The translations under genes and the position numbers were made by a program. A stretch of 64,000 nucleotides of DNA from Desulfuromonadales bacterium (lineage in GTDB: Bacteria; Desulfobacterota; Desulfuromonadia; Geobacterales; Pseudopelobacteraceae), in NCBI GenBank assembly GCA_013349405.1, contig DUZS01000002.1, forward strand, positions 1-64,000, written 5' to 3'. Every line of letters starts with the position of its first letter. Positions within the stretch are counted from its first letter, which is position 1. The notes under the pieces are model-generated. The model did no database searches, was not told the origin of the DNA, and worked only from the letters and a program-made list of their open reading frames with translations. This document shows, piece by piece, positions 10,389 to 20,210 of the stretch.

Positions 10389-11734
10389 GTACTAAAAACG
10401 AAGCGATCGACGTGATGTCGCAGTATACCGTTGTCATGGTTGATGACGAGCAGAATATCCTGCAGTCATTGAAACGCTGCTTCCGCCGTGAGCAGTATAC
10501 GGTTGTCTGCGCCGGGTCGGGTGCCGAAGGGCTGAAGCTGATTGCAGCAACAGCTGACATAGCGGTTATAATTTCTGACCAGCGGATGCCGGAGATGAAC
10601 GGCAGCGAGTTTTTGACCCGCAGCAGAGAGCTTGCTCCTGACGCGATCAGGATGCTGCTGACCGGTTATTCCGATATGGAGACGACTGTTGCCGCCATGA
10701 ATGAGGGGGGAGCGACACACTACATCGGCAAACCGTGGGAAGATTCGGCGCTGCTGCAAACGGTGCGGGACGGCGTAAGTCACTACCATCTGACGATGGA
10801 AAACCGCCGTCAACAGGAGATTATCAACCGGCAGAATGAAGAATTACTGAGTTGGAATCAGAACCTGAAGAGCCGCGTGTTGGCGCAGACAGTCCAAATC
10901 AGGACACAGATTGATGAATTAAGGGCACTGAATCTGAGCCAGCAAAATAACTTTCATGGCATGATCGAATCACTGGCGGCACTGGTTGAATTGCGAGTTC
11001 CGAAATCACGACATCACTTTGCAGCCACAGCAGCGTTGTCGGTCGCCATGGCACATTCACTCGGCCTGCCCGACCATGAAATCGAAACCATCAGGACCGC
11101 TGCACTGCTTCACGATATCGGGAAGAATGCCATGTCGGACCACGCTCTCGCCAGAGATGACGACTCTTTTATTGATGATGAACTGCTCAAATACCGCACG
11201 CATCCGGTGCTGGGCCAGACCGCGATTGACTCGATTGCGGACATGAGACCGGCCGGCGTACTGATTCGGCATCACCATGAGCGCTATGACGGCAGTGGTT
11301 TCCCCGATGGACTCTCAGGTGATGCCATCCCGATCGGTTCTGCCATTATCGCCCTGGCGGATCTCTGTGACCGGGAGATGTCCCGCCAGAGCGGCAGGAA
11401 CGCCGTGGATCTTGCTCTGGAAACGATTGGGCAGCAGGCCGGAAAAGCTTTTTTACCACTGTTACTTCCCCATCTGACCGCACCGGCACATGAACTGTTT
11501 GACCACCGCTTTGCACTGCATGATGAACTGCATGAACGTGAAGTGGCAGCAATAAAACTATCGGCCGGCATGATGCTGACCAGAGATCTCTTCAGCCGTT
11601 CCGGGCTGCTGCTGCTACAGGCATGGACCGAACTTGATGAAGCCAAGATTTTCGCACTGCAGCGGATTTTTACCATTGAGCCGAAGGCTGACGGCATTTA
11701 TGTCGCCATGCATACGAAACCGGCGAACGCATAA
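10385..11734 (+). CDS. Response regulator with HD-GYP-type output
   Basis: Receiver MVDDEQNILQSLKRCFR ... ISDQRMPEMNG; LLHDIGK and HHERYDGSGFPDGL. Confidence 0.9.
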   Translation: MSTKNEAIDVMSQYTVVMVDDEQNILQSLKRCFRREQYTVVCAGSGAEGLKLIAATADIAVIISDQRMPEMNGSEFLTRSRELAPDAIRMLLTGYSDMETTVAAMNEGGATHYIGKPWEDSALLQTVRDGVSHYHLTMENRRQQEIINRQNEELLSWNQNLKSRVLAQTVQIRTQIDELRALNLSQQNNFHGMIESLAALVELRVPKSRHHFAATAALSVAMAHSLGLPDHEIETIRTAALLHDIGKNAMSDHALARDDDSFIDDELLKYRTHPVLGQTAIDSIADMRPAGVLIRHHHERYDGSGFPDGLSGDAIPIGSAIIALADLCDREMSRQSGRNAVDLALETIGQQAGKAFLPLLLPHLTAPAHELFDHRFALHDELHEREVAAIKLSAGMMLTRDLFSRSGLLLLQAWTELDEAKIFALQRIFTIEPKADGIYVAMHTKPANA

Positions 11735-12148
11735 CCAAAAGCGGGAAAACAAGGCAAAAATGCGGCATGGAAGGTCACCAGTGGCACGTTCAAGAGGCTC
11801 ATCAAGGCCGGCCTCAACTCCCTCAGGAGACCTCCCCCGAAAATAACCACGCTGCTGTTTAAGCCGTTCCTACATAATTTATCGCCGCTCACGTTGTACG
11901 CAACCCACCAACTTCCTTTTCCTCCCTTTCCCCCGCAATCCGGAAGAGTTCAGACCTCTGCTTTCGATAAAAAAGACAATAGTTGCAGCAGCAATAAACG
12001 TCGCACGCAAAATAGATTCATAATTCAAGCTTGTTAGCACTGATTTGCAGAGAACTGTCAACTAACGTCGTTTTTCACGCATATCCCCACCTGGTTCACA
12101 AATAAACATAACTAACTGAAATTAAACAATAATATTATTATTCATCGA

Positions 12149-12165
12149 TTGGCACTCAATTTGTA
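12149..12165 (+). promoter_or_regulatory. Candidate sigma-54 promoter upstream of 12204 gene
   Basis: TTGGCACTCAATTTGTA (GG-N10-GT), about 40 nt before ATG. Confidence 0.5.
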
Positions 12166-12203
12166 AAACTACTACATCACCTAGCACGAAAAGGAGATCC
12201 TCA

Positions 12204-13355
12204 ATGAAAATAAATAACAGGCGAGATCAGGATTATCTAAAAACCCTCACCGTGTTGTATGTCGAAGATGATGCCGATACCAGAGAGCAGTTCAGTGATT
12301 TTCTGCGCCGATCTGTCGGTACTTTGATAGCTGCAGAGAATGGTGTGGCAGGTCTGGAGGCCTTTAAAAAACATACACCGGATATCGTGGTAACCGACAT
12401 TCTTATGCCGCAGATGGATGGCTTAACCATGGCGAGCGAAATTCTGGATATTAAACGGACAGTGCCGATCATTGTCGTAACCGCTTTTGAAGAGACCAAC
12501 TATCTGATGCGGGCAATCAATATCGGTATTGAAAAATATGTCACCAAACCGGTCAACAGTTACCTGCTGTTCGAATGTCTGCTGGAGTGTGCACATCGCC
12601 TGAGAGCCGAGGAGCAGGTCAAACTTCAGCATCAGCAGGAGATTCGTGAAGAATGGTCGAAACATAACGAAATCATTGCCATACTGGCCGGCGGCATTGC
12701 TCACGACTATAACAACATGATGCAGGCGATCCTCGGCTATAGCGCGCTGGCCAAGATGCAAGTCGAGCCTGGTAGTGCGGCGAGTAATTACCTTGAAAAA
12801 GTTGAATATTGCGCCGAGGAAGTGAGTGGACTTGGCCGGCTTTTGAGATTGCTGGGCCACGATTTCTTTGGAGAAATGCAGCAGGGGATGATGATGCCGT
12901 GTGTCATCAATTCAATCAAGAGTGTGCTGACTGGCACCAGCATCTCTTTGAGCAGCGATTGTCCCGAGGATCTTCCACAAATAAAATTTGATGAACTGCA
13001 GATGACTTTCGTGTTTTCCGGCCTGGCAACCAATGCCGTTGCAGCGATGCCGACAGGCGGGTCGCTGCGGTTGACCGCGCAGGCGGTTGAAGTCTCCGAG
13101 CATGATTTTATGCTGATCAAGCCGGGTACATATATCCAGATTTCTTTGGCCGATAGCGGTACCGGTATACCCTCAGATGTCCTGCCGAAAATTTTTGCCC
13201 CGTATTTCAGCACCAAGCAGAAGTCATCCAAGAGAGGGACCGGATTAAGCCTGGCACTCTGCCGCGCCATCATAATGGAACATGGCGGCAGCATCGCTGC
13301 GGAATCGACACCCGGTGACGGCGCCACCTTCCATATCTGGCTGCCGACGGCCTGA
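12204..13355 (+). CDS. Receiver-histidine kinase
   Basis: LYVEDDADTREQFSDFL; AGGIAHDYNNMMQAILGYS; GTGLSLALCRAII; RBS AAGGAG. Confidence 0.93.
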   Translation: MKINNRRDQDYLKTLTVLYVEDDADTREQFSDFLRRSVGTLIAAENGVAGLEAFKKHTPDIVVTDILMPQMDGLTMASEILDIKRTVPIIVVTAFEETNYLMRAINIGIEKYVTKPVNSYLLFECLLECAHRLRAEEQVKLQHQQEIREEWSKHNEIIAILAGGIAHDYNNMMQAILGYSALAKMQVEPGSAASNYLEKVEYCAEEVSGLGRLLRLLGHDFFGEMQQGMMMPCVINSIKSVLTGTSISLSSDCPEDLPQIKFDELQMTFVFSGLATNAVAAMPTGGSLRLTAQAVEVSEHDFMLIKPGTYIQISLADSGTGIPSDVLPKIFAPYFSTKQKSSKRGTGLSLALCRAIIMEHGGSIAAESTPGDGATFHIWLPTA

Positions 13356-13367
13356 CAGGAGGCCACC

Positions 13368-14813
13368 GTGTCTGATAACAAAAATAAAATCCCGGCTCCT
13401 GCCATACCGACCATGAGCGGCGTTAAAGTCGAACAGGCCGGCTACACCCTGTATCTTCAGATACCTGACAATTACCTCGAATGCCGCTGCAGTTATCTCC
13501 CGCACGCGCAGGGTGCCATGCTGACCTCTGACGAACTGGCAGACACGCTGAAAAAGCACGGCGTGCTGGAGACAATCGATCAGCAGGCGTGTGAAGATTT
13601 TGTTGTCATGGCAGCAGCCGGGCGCCAGCAGCTTGATGTACTGCTTGCTTGTGGTACCCCGCCGGTGGTCGGCACAGATGAATATTTTCAATTAACGGCA
13701 CCTTCTACTACGGTAATGCACAGCGATGATTACGATGGAGTCAGAGTTGATATGTATCATGTCACGACCTTTGTCAACGTGGTCACCGGTGACGAGATAG
13801 GGCGCATCATCCCGGTCGTACCGGGCATTCCGGGACGAAATATCAAAGGGGTGACGATTGTGTCGCAGCCATGCAAAGCGCTGAAATACAAGCTCGGCAA
13901 GAATATACATCTTGATGAGGATGGCGTGCTGAGTGCGACTGCCGTCGGCCGCTTCAGTCAGGTGGGGGGCGAGTTCTCCGTAGAGGAAGAATTTGTAGTC
14001 AAGGGGGATGTCGATTTCAACGTCGGCATCATTAATTTCAAAGGCTTTGTGGTAGTGCGTGGCGATGTTCTCGATCATTTTGACATTACGGCGACCAAGG
14101 GGTTGACCGTTTCCGGTAACATCGGCGTCTGCAGCATCGTCAGCGATGGTGATATCTCATTTTGCGGCATGGATGGCCAGGACCGGGGGAGCATCGTCTG
14201 CGGCGGTACGCTGCACGCTCACCATATTCACGCCACGGCCATTGAATGCAGCGGTGACGTTATTGTCGAAGTCGAAATTCATGATTGCAGCATCAAAACG
14301 CTCGGGCGGATTGTTGTCAACAAGGATTCCATCTCCGGCGGATCATGCATTGCCCAGGGTGGCATTGAGGCCAACAAGCTCGGTTCGCCGTCAGCTCGGC
14401 ATACGAGTCTGCTCGTCGGCGTTGATTACCACTATGTCGAAGAGCTGAAACGGCTGCTGCTGGAGTTGACTGCAACTCAGGATGAGATCGGGGAAGCCGG
14501 TTCGCTGGAGGAAATCACTGAATTGCGCAAGCGAGCGGCCATTTTAAGCGAACGTATTGCAAACCTCCGCCATAAAACGGTTGCAGCAGCAAATGCCAAG
14601 ATCAACGTAAAGAAAATGCTGCACGAAAATGTCCAGATGCTGCTTGGCGATGTGACTGAAACGGTTCAGGAGTTTCGAGATGGCCCGCTCACGATTGTCG
14701 AAAATACCAGTGATGGTGGTTTGCGCTTTATTCCAATGAGCAGCATGGATGTCAAGGCAACCGATATTGAACTGGCATGTATCCTGGAACAGAAAAATTC
14801 GAAAACGGAGTAA
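13368..14813 (+). CDS. FapA/DUF342-family polymerizing beta-helix protein
   Basis: GTPPVVGTDEYFQL, VTGDEIGRIIPVVPGIPGRNIKG, GGEFSVEEEFVVKGDVDFNVGIINFKGFVVVRGDV. Confidence 0.85.
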   Translation: MSDNKNKIPAPAIPTMSGVKVEQAGYTLYLQIPDNYLECRCSYLPHAQGAMLTSDELADTLKKHGVLETIDQQACEDFVVMAAAGRQQLDVLLACGTPPVVGTDEYFQLTAPSTTVMHSDDYDGVRVDMYHVTTFVNVVTGDEIGRIIPVVPGIPGRNIKGVTIVSQPCKALKYKLGKNIHLDEDGVLSATAVGRFSQVGGEFSVEEEFVVKGDVDFNVGIINFKGFVVVRGDVLDHFDITATKGLTVSGNIGVCSIVSDGDISFCGMDGQDRGSIVCGGTLHAHHIHATAIECSGDVIVEVEIHDCSIKTLGRIVVNKDSISGGSCIAQGGIEANKLGSPSARHTSLLVGVDYHYVEELKRLLLELTATQDEIGEAGSLEEITELRKRAAILSERIANLRHKTVAAANAKINVKKMLHENVQMLLGDVTETVQEFRDGPLTIVENTSDGGLRFIPMSSMDVKATDIELACILEQKNSKTE

Positions 14814-14816
14814 CTC

Positions 14817-15206
14817 ATGGCACACATACTGGTAATTGACGATCAGGAGCATATTCGCACTATCATGAAAGAATTTTTCACCATTGATCAGCATGAGGTG
14901 GATCTGGCCGAGAGTGGCACGGACGGCCTGAAACTGGTTGGACTCAATGTCTACGATCTGGTGATCACCGATGTCGTTATGCCGCACCATGACGGATTTG
15001 AAGTCATCCTGGCGCTCAAACGGCAGGTTCCCCCTGTCAAAGTCATAGCAATGACCGGCGGGGGTGCCATGCTTGATATTGGTGACGTTCTGGATGCGTC
15101 CTTGCTATTAGGAGCCGACAGAGTGGTATCAAAACCGCTTGATTTTGCAGAACTGCAGGCAGTGGTGAATGAGGTACTGGATATATGTTCAGTCAATATT
15201 CCGTAA
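14817..15206 (+). CDS. Single-domain response regulator
   Basis: ILVIDDQEHIRTIMKEFF; LVITDVVMPHHDGFEV; VSKPLDFAEL. Confidence 0.93.
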   Translation: MAHILVIDDQEHIRTIMKEFFTIDQHEVDLAESGTDGLKLVGLNVYDLVITDVVMPHHDGFEVILALKRQVPPVKVIAMTGGGAMLDIGDVLDASLLLGADRVVSKPLDFAELQAVVNEVLDICSVNIP

Positions 15207-15892
15207 CGCCAAAACATGAACCTGGTCAGGACAACGACGAAATTATCAGTCTGTTGAGTGAGTATCAGGCGTTGCTCAGGCCGATAACTGTTCTGAACTA
15301 TTATCGGGAATTGCCAATCACATCCGAGTCCTTGCTCAGCCGGTTTGACTACCATAAATTCGAGATTGCGGTTACAGGGATTCACGAACAGGTTATCCGG
15401 CACCAACTGCAGACGATACTCCGCCTTGAAGGATGTACCGTGCTGGCAGAGTGTTCTCCCGTTAAATCACAAAAGGACCGTCGCAGCATTTTCGGTTTTC
15501 GCTTTATCGAACTGCATGCAGCAAAACGTGAAGCGTTCCGGCTCAATATCGATGTTGAGTTGATTGTCGACTTCAGAAATCAGCAGGGCAAAATACCGGC
15601 CCGGATGATCGATATCTCCATGACAGGCTGCCGGATAAAGTTCGAATCAGGCACCGTGTCAATCGGGATGTTAGTGGTGCTGGAAATCCGGATCTTTGAC
15701 CAGAGCAAAAGTAAGGAATTAACACGCAGTATTGCAGCCAGGGTTGTCAAAACATACGATGATACCATCAATTACTGCTGCCTTGAATTCATCGGTACCC
15801 CGAAAGAGCAGGATCTGCTGGCTCGCTACATTAACCAGCACCAGACGTCTCTCATCAGGGAATTCCGTGAAAAGAGAATACTACCGGCATAA
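15185..15892 (+). CDS. PilZ-domain protein
   Basis: Tail AKREAFRLNIDVELIV...ARMIDISMTGCRIKFE matches PilZ RxxxR...DxSxxG signature. Confidence 0.8.
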   Translation: MFSQYSVTPKHEPGQDNDEIISLLSEYQALLRPITVLNYYRELPITSESLLSRFDYHKFEIAVTGIHEQVIRHQLQTILRLEGCTVLAECSPVKSQKDRRSIFGFRFIELHAAKREAFRLNIDVELIVDFRNQQGKIPARMIDISMTGCRIKFESGTVSIGMLVVLEIRIFDQSKSKELTRSIAARVVKTYDDTINYCCLEFIGTPKEQDLLARYINQHQTSLIREFREKRILPA

Positions 15893-16050
15893 TTGGAAAT
15901 TCTGGGCTGCGGATGATACCTGAGACACATTACACTGGATCAGAGTCTGACGGCGTTCCCCTGGCAGCTTTATTGCTTAAAAAAGATGATTGAACAAATT
16001 CATCGTGGTTGTGCATTCCCTTTTTAAGCGGTTTATGATAGGAGATACGC

Positions 16051-16509
16051 ATGGGTGAAAAACTGATCTGCAATAATAAAAAAGCCTATCACGACTATTT
16101 TATCGAGGAGAAGCTTGAAGCGGGGCTGGTACTGCAGGGAACTGAAGTGAAGTCGCTGCGGGCCGGTAAAGCCAACCTGACTGATTCGTTTATGCTGGTG
16201 CGTGATGGTGAGGCGTATCTGCACAACCTCAATATCTCGCACTATGAATTTGGTAACCGTCAGAACCACCAACCGGATCGCAACCGCAAACTGCTGCTGC
16301 ATCGCAGTCAGATCGACCGTCTCTACGGAAAAATCCGCGAGAAGGGTCTTTCGGTCGTGCCGCTCAGGCTTTATTTTAAAGATGGCCTGGTGAAGGTTGA
16401 GATCGGGCTTGCCAAAGGCAAGAAGCTGTATGACAAGCGTGAGGATTTGAAATCGAAGGACAGCCAGCGCGAGATGTCGCAGGCTCTGAAGGCAAGAAAC
16501 AGGGATTAA
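16051..16509 (+). CDS. smpB: SsrA-binding protein SmpB
   Basis: NKKAYHDYFIEEKLEAGLVLQGTEVKSLRAGKANLTDSF... KGKKLYDKREDLKSKDSQREM. Confidence 0.97.
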   Translation: MGEKLICNNKKAYHDYFIEEKLEAGLVLQGTEVKSLRAGKANLTDSFMLVRDGEAYLHNLNISHYEFGNRQNHQPDRNRKLLLHRSQIDRLYGKIREKGLSVVPLRLYFKDGLVKVEIGLAKGKKLYDKREDLKSKDSQREMSQALKARNRD

Positions 16510-16594
16510 ATAAGAATTAGATTGCAGAGAGTCTGAATAGCGACTACAAGTTGTATGAGAATTACCAGTTCAAATATCTACACTGCTTTCAAAG

Positions 16595-16948
16595 GGGGAC
16601 GTAAAGGTTTCGACGGGGAATTGAAAATCTGGGGAGCACCGGGTCGGGGCAGGTGGCCGACCTTAATAAACCTGCACGGCATTAATTGCCGACAATTATA
16701 ACACTCCTGTTGCTCTAGCAGCTTAACAGGCGTCCCCGATCAAGATGCCGGTGGTAAAAAGGGGGCGTCACTCACTACCGGATAGGGGAGCGCAACGCCC
16801 GTAGCGCAACCCGAAACTCAACGGGATCGCCGTCTGACTGCCTTGTTCGTTGCGCAGGCAGATGGTTAAATCGAGCAACGGAATAACGGTGTAGAGTCTC
16901 AGATGCTAGGTTTTTCGGACGTGGGTTCGACTCCCACCGTCTCCACCA
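16595..16948 (+). ncRNA. ssrA: tmRNA (ssrA)
   Basis: Starts ggggacgtaaaggtttcgacgggg, ends gtgggttcgactcccaccgtctccacca; tag ORF 16688-16726 encodes ADNYNTPVALAA*; adjacent to smpB. Confidence 0.96.
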
Positions 16949-16959
16949 TTCCCGTAGAG

Positions 16960-16997
16960 AGCGTCATAACTTACTAAAAGTGTGACGCTTTTCTATT
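16960..16997 (+). terminator. Rho-independent terminator after ssrA
   Basis: AGCGTCA...TGACGCT followed by TTTCTATTT. Confidence 0.65.
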
Positions 16998-17084
16998 TCA
17001 ATGCGTTTGGATGAGGCAAGACGAAAAAACATTTTCATTCAAAACAAATATGTGGGAGAACCGATTACCAAATGGGGGCAATAG

Positions 17085-17462
17085 ATGGAATCAAAGCACT
17101 TGATATTTGTATATGGAACACTTCGTTCAGGACACAGCAATCATCACCTTTTGAAAGATGCTAATAGCTACGGCGTTGGGAATACCACTGCAGACTATTC
17201 AATGTACCTGATAAGTGGCTATCCTTACGTCACCAGCTTTGAGCCAAGATATCCGATAGTTGGAGAACTCTACGGGATAGATAGCGCGACACTGTCAGTA
17301 TTGGATAAAATGGAAGGACACCCGCGACATTATGAACGGAGAGAGATATCGGTAATTGTAGGAGATCATCAATATACCGCCTGGATGTACTTCAAAGACC
17401 CTCCTGGTTTACTGGTACCGAATGGTGATTTTTCAAAAACAACATATGGGAAAAATCGCTAG
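17085..17462 (+). CDS. Gamma-glutamylcyclotransferase-family protein
   Basis: IFVYGTLRSGHSNHHLL; GELYGIDSATLSVLDKMEGHPRHYER. Confidence 0.9.
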   Translation: MESKHLIFVYGTLRSGHSNHHLLKDANSYGVGNTTADYSMYLISGYPYVTSFEPRYPIVGELYGIDSATLSVLDKMEGHPRHYERREISVIVGDHQYTAWMYFKDPPGLLVPNGDFSKTTYGKNR

Positions 17463-17637
17463 TACCACATTGCTCTGAAAAGTAGATACCGGCAACGGAA
17501 GTGAGGATTAAGTCAAACAGACGGTATGGGGTGGTTGCAATTTATGCAATTGGGGGTAAGCTAGTCCTGTAAACTCCGTCAAGATAATTTATTTTGACTT
17601 ATCCGACGCTGTTTTTTTACACATGAAGGGAGGCATT

Positions 17638-17922
17638 ATGGGAGATCAGAGGCTCTATACACGAGTAAAGGGTGATTCAGCAAACTGTATCCTGATGGAA
17701 CTTGATGGTAAATCCTATCAGGCTATGCTCGAGGATATATCGCTCGGAGGTGCATTGATCAAGATAAGTGAAGGAGTTCCACATGGTTTGCATATCGGAG
17801 ACGACTGTTCCCTGGAGCTTTGCAGCGCTTCAAATTCCTGTTCTTCGAAGCATTTATGCAGGGTAGTCAGATGTAACTTTGGCAGCATGGGTATTAAATT
17901 TATCACCATGAGAGATCATTGA
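17638..17922 (+). CDS. PilZ-domain protein
   Basis: RLYTRVKGD...AMLEDISLGGALIKI; RBS gaagggagg before ATG 17638. Confidence 0.72.
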   Translation: MGDQRLYTRVKGDSANCILMELDGKSYQAMLEDISLGGALIKISEGVPHGLHIGDDCSLELCSASNSCSSKHLCRVVRCNFGSMGIKFITMRDH

Positions 17923-17962
17923 GAATATAGTTTACATTGTGACGGAGCGAGTTCACCGGCTT

Positions 17963-18277
17963 ATGAAAAGCTTATTACTACTGTTTTTGATGCTCATAAC
18001 TGCTGTTCCAGCATTTGTAAATGCTGAGAACGATACTCCGGGGGCAAAAAGCGCACCTGAAGTTTTGCATTCAGACTCTTCCGTAGTGCCTGCTCCTCAA
18101 CAAGCACCAAAAGAACAGAAGAAGATAAAAAAGAAGCACGTCAAAAAAAACTCCCCAAAAGGTGGTATGAAAAAACAAATCAGCATGACTGAAGAAGAAC
18201 AACGCATCATGCATGCAAGAAATAAGGCGGACGGTTACCGGTTGACGCAACGAAAACCACAGAAGCAACCACGATAA
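17963..18277 (+). CDS. Small basic secreted/periplasmic protein
   Basis: Signal peptide MKSLLLLFLMLITAVPAFVNA then Lys-rich tail. Confidence 0.5.
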   Translation: MKSLLLLFLMLITAVPAFVNAENDTPGAKSAPEVLHSDSSVVPAPQQAPKEQKKIKKKHVKKNSPKGGMKKQISMTEEEQRIMHARNKADGYRLTQRKPQKQPR

Positions 18278-18399
18278 ATTCACCCATCTTTTTGGCTCAG
18301 GTTTGCCCTCCTTCCGTTTGGTTCATTGTGGCGCCGTGATAATATTCCCTGCCATGAATCATCCAGGAAATATTTTTCAACACCTGGCGCACCCTTCAA

Positions 18400-18993
18400 C
18401 TACAGTACTTCTCTTATTTTTTTTCTCAGGCGTAAAATAATTGCTTTGACTGCTTTGCCCGATTTGGAATTTTTCAAATCATTTTGATACATCGGGATCA
18501 AGGGATGAAAAATCTCCTGCTTCAAAAACTCCACTAAATCGTGAGATGTTTGTTTTGCCTTTTCTCGTATGGATATGTCGCGGGCAATGCACATGACACC
18601 AATAATTTCACCACCCGGCAAAAACCATGGAAATTTGGTTACAGAAATAGTTACTATTTCGCCATTTTTGTGGGTTATTTTTTCGCGAATATCTTTGATC
18701 GGCTGACGATTTTTCATAACCCAAATATCATCATGAAAAGCCTTTTCAGCTTGATTATGAGGCATTAAATCAAAATCCGTGTGGCCTCGGATGGTATCCA
18801 TATCCAGGCCGTAATGGCGCGCCTTGGTGTCGCTGGCACATACTATTTTTCCGCCGATGAATTCTCCCCGTTCATTGGCGAAATATTCCTTAATCACAAT
18901 AGAATCACTGGTATTTTTTAAAAAAGCATTAAATATCAACAATTCCTGGATTGACCGTCCCATATCTACCTCCAGTCTACAAACTATGCTCAA
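18400..18993 (-). CDS. PAS-domain protein
   Basis: PAS/PAC pattern ...HYGLDMDTIRGHTDFDLMPHNQAEKAFHDD...FPWFLPGGEIIGVMCIARDIS. Confidence 0.8.
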   Translation of the reverse strand: MSIVCRLEVDMGRSIQELLIFNAFLKNTSDSIVIKEYFANERGEFIGGKIVCASDTKARHYGLDMDTIRGHTDFDLMPHNQAEKAFHDDIWVMKNRQPIKDIREKITHKNGEIVTISVTKFPWFLPGGEIIGVMCIARDISIREKAKQTSHDLVEFLKQEIFHPLIPMYQNDLKNSKSGKAVKAIILRLRKKIREVL

Positions 18994-19024
18994 CTACTTA
19001 CTGCTCTATTTTTGTTCCCGGAAC

Positions 19025-19435
19025 CTACAGAAAACGGTTTCCCAGCAGTTCCGATTTAACGTCATCGTCAATAAAGCTTTCTTCAATCGCCTCTCTGGCC
19101 CAGGACTCTTTGCATTGTGCCAAAACTCTGGCGGCGCCTTCCGCTATCGATGGGACATTATTCCAAAGGCTGTTGCGAATCGACCGCAGTTCATTTGGAG
19201 TTGCTTTCCTGCCATCAGCCCAGCCCCTGCATTGTTGGCACAGAAGCGCCAGAGTGTCCAAGCCGGGCGGCGCATCCGGTTTATAATCCCATACCCGCAG
19301 GTCGTCCTTGCTCTCACACCATTCACACTTGAAGCCCGCCCGCTTGCCGATGGCTTTGCCAAAGGAACTGAGCGCATCCAAACGTTCTTTATTACCCTGA
19401 TACCCTTTTGCCATGGTTAGACCCCTTAAGCTCAT
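19025..19435 (-). CDS. Cys-rich PhnA/HNH-like zinc protein (start probably 19414)
   Basis: FKCEWCESKDDLRVWD...LALLCQQC two CxxC pairs. Confidence 0.6.
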   Translation of the reverse strand: MSLRGLTMAKGYQGNKERLDALSSFGKAIGKRAGFKCEWCESKDDLRVWDYKPDAPPGLDTLALLCQQCRGWADGRKATPNELRSIRNSLWNNVPSIAEGAARVLAQCKESWAREAIEESFIDDDVKSELLGNRFL

Positions 19436-20039
19436 AAGCTTTGTGCAGCTCTACCAGACTGTCCACCATAATATCACTAAATTCCGGCCAGCGCTGACAA
19501 TCCGGGCGTCCAACATGGACTGTGATGGCACCGGCAGCTCTCCCGGCCTGCAGGTCAAAAAGGTAATCTCCTACCATGACGACACAATCGGCATCAGCCT
19601 GCCATTGTTCAAGCAGATGGAAAATACCCGCCGGGTCCGGTTTTGGAGAGACCTCGTCACGGCCAAGCACATGGCTGTCAACGAAATAACAACGTGCTCT
19701 GATAGTTTCCAGAGTCTGCAGGGCGATCTCACGACTGTTGCGGGTCAAAATGCCCATCCGTATACCGAGGCTTTCCAGCAGGGCAAGAAGGTCTAATGCA
19801 CCCGGCGCCGGCACAGCCTGGCAGGCAAGATTATATTCGATATCGAACAATCGGCTGTGGCGAAGCGCAGCCTCTTCAGGCAAAAGCGTATCCAGATGCC
19901 CCAGAATGTCGGCGTCATCAGGTATTGAAAGTTCACTGCGAATAAACGCAAAGTCATGCACAGGCTGTGTCAGGGTGCCATCGAGGTCAAAGATCCAGCA
20001 ACTTCGGCTCTCAAGAAGGTCGATCGCGCTCGCATTCAT
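19392..20039 (-). CDS. HAD-superfamily hydrolase (phosphoglycolate phosphatase-like)
   Basis: CWIFDLDGTLTQPVHDF; MGILTRNSREIAL; KPDPAGIF; MVGDYLFDLQAGRAAG. Confidence 0.92.
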   Translation of the reverse strand: MNASAIDLLESRSCWIFDLDGTLTQPVHDFAFIRSELSIPDDADILGHLDTLLPEEAALRHSRLFDIEYNLACQAVPAPGALDLLALLESLGIRMGILTRNSREIALQTLETIRARCYFVDSHVLGRDEVSPKPDPAGIFHLLEQWQADADCVVMVGDYLFDLQAGRAAGAITVHVGRPDCQRWPEFSDIMVDSLVELHKAYELKGSNHGKRVSG

Positions 20040-20210
20040 ATGTTAAACCCCAGATCTTCTGGCCGGACCAGACAAACCTCTCCAGATAAAGCCGACACCT
20101 ATTATATTACCATTTTCAGACTTCTCATAAAATTAGCTGACGGGAGGGCAGAATAAGATGAGTACAGAGGGGAAATTATTACATAACGAATCGTGTTTTC
20201 AGATGTTTTG

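Noticed and set aside
11735-11900. Possible coding remnant after the HD-GYP regulator
   Set aside because: Short frames without recognisable similarity or RBS; insufficient evidence
14578-14592. Third occurrence of GTTGCAGCAGCAA as an enhancer site
   Set aside because: Lies inside the FapA/DUF342 reading frame encoding VAAANA; most likely codon coincidence
16595-20000. tmRNA 3' end as an integration site for a genomic island
   Set aside because: No second copy of the ssrA 3' end and no integrase seen downstream
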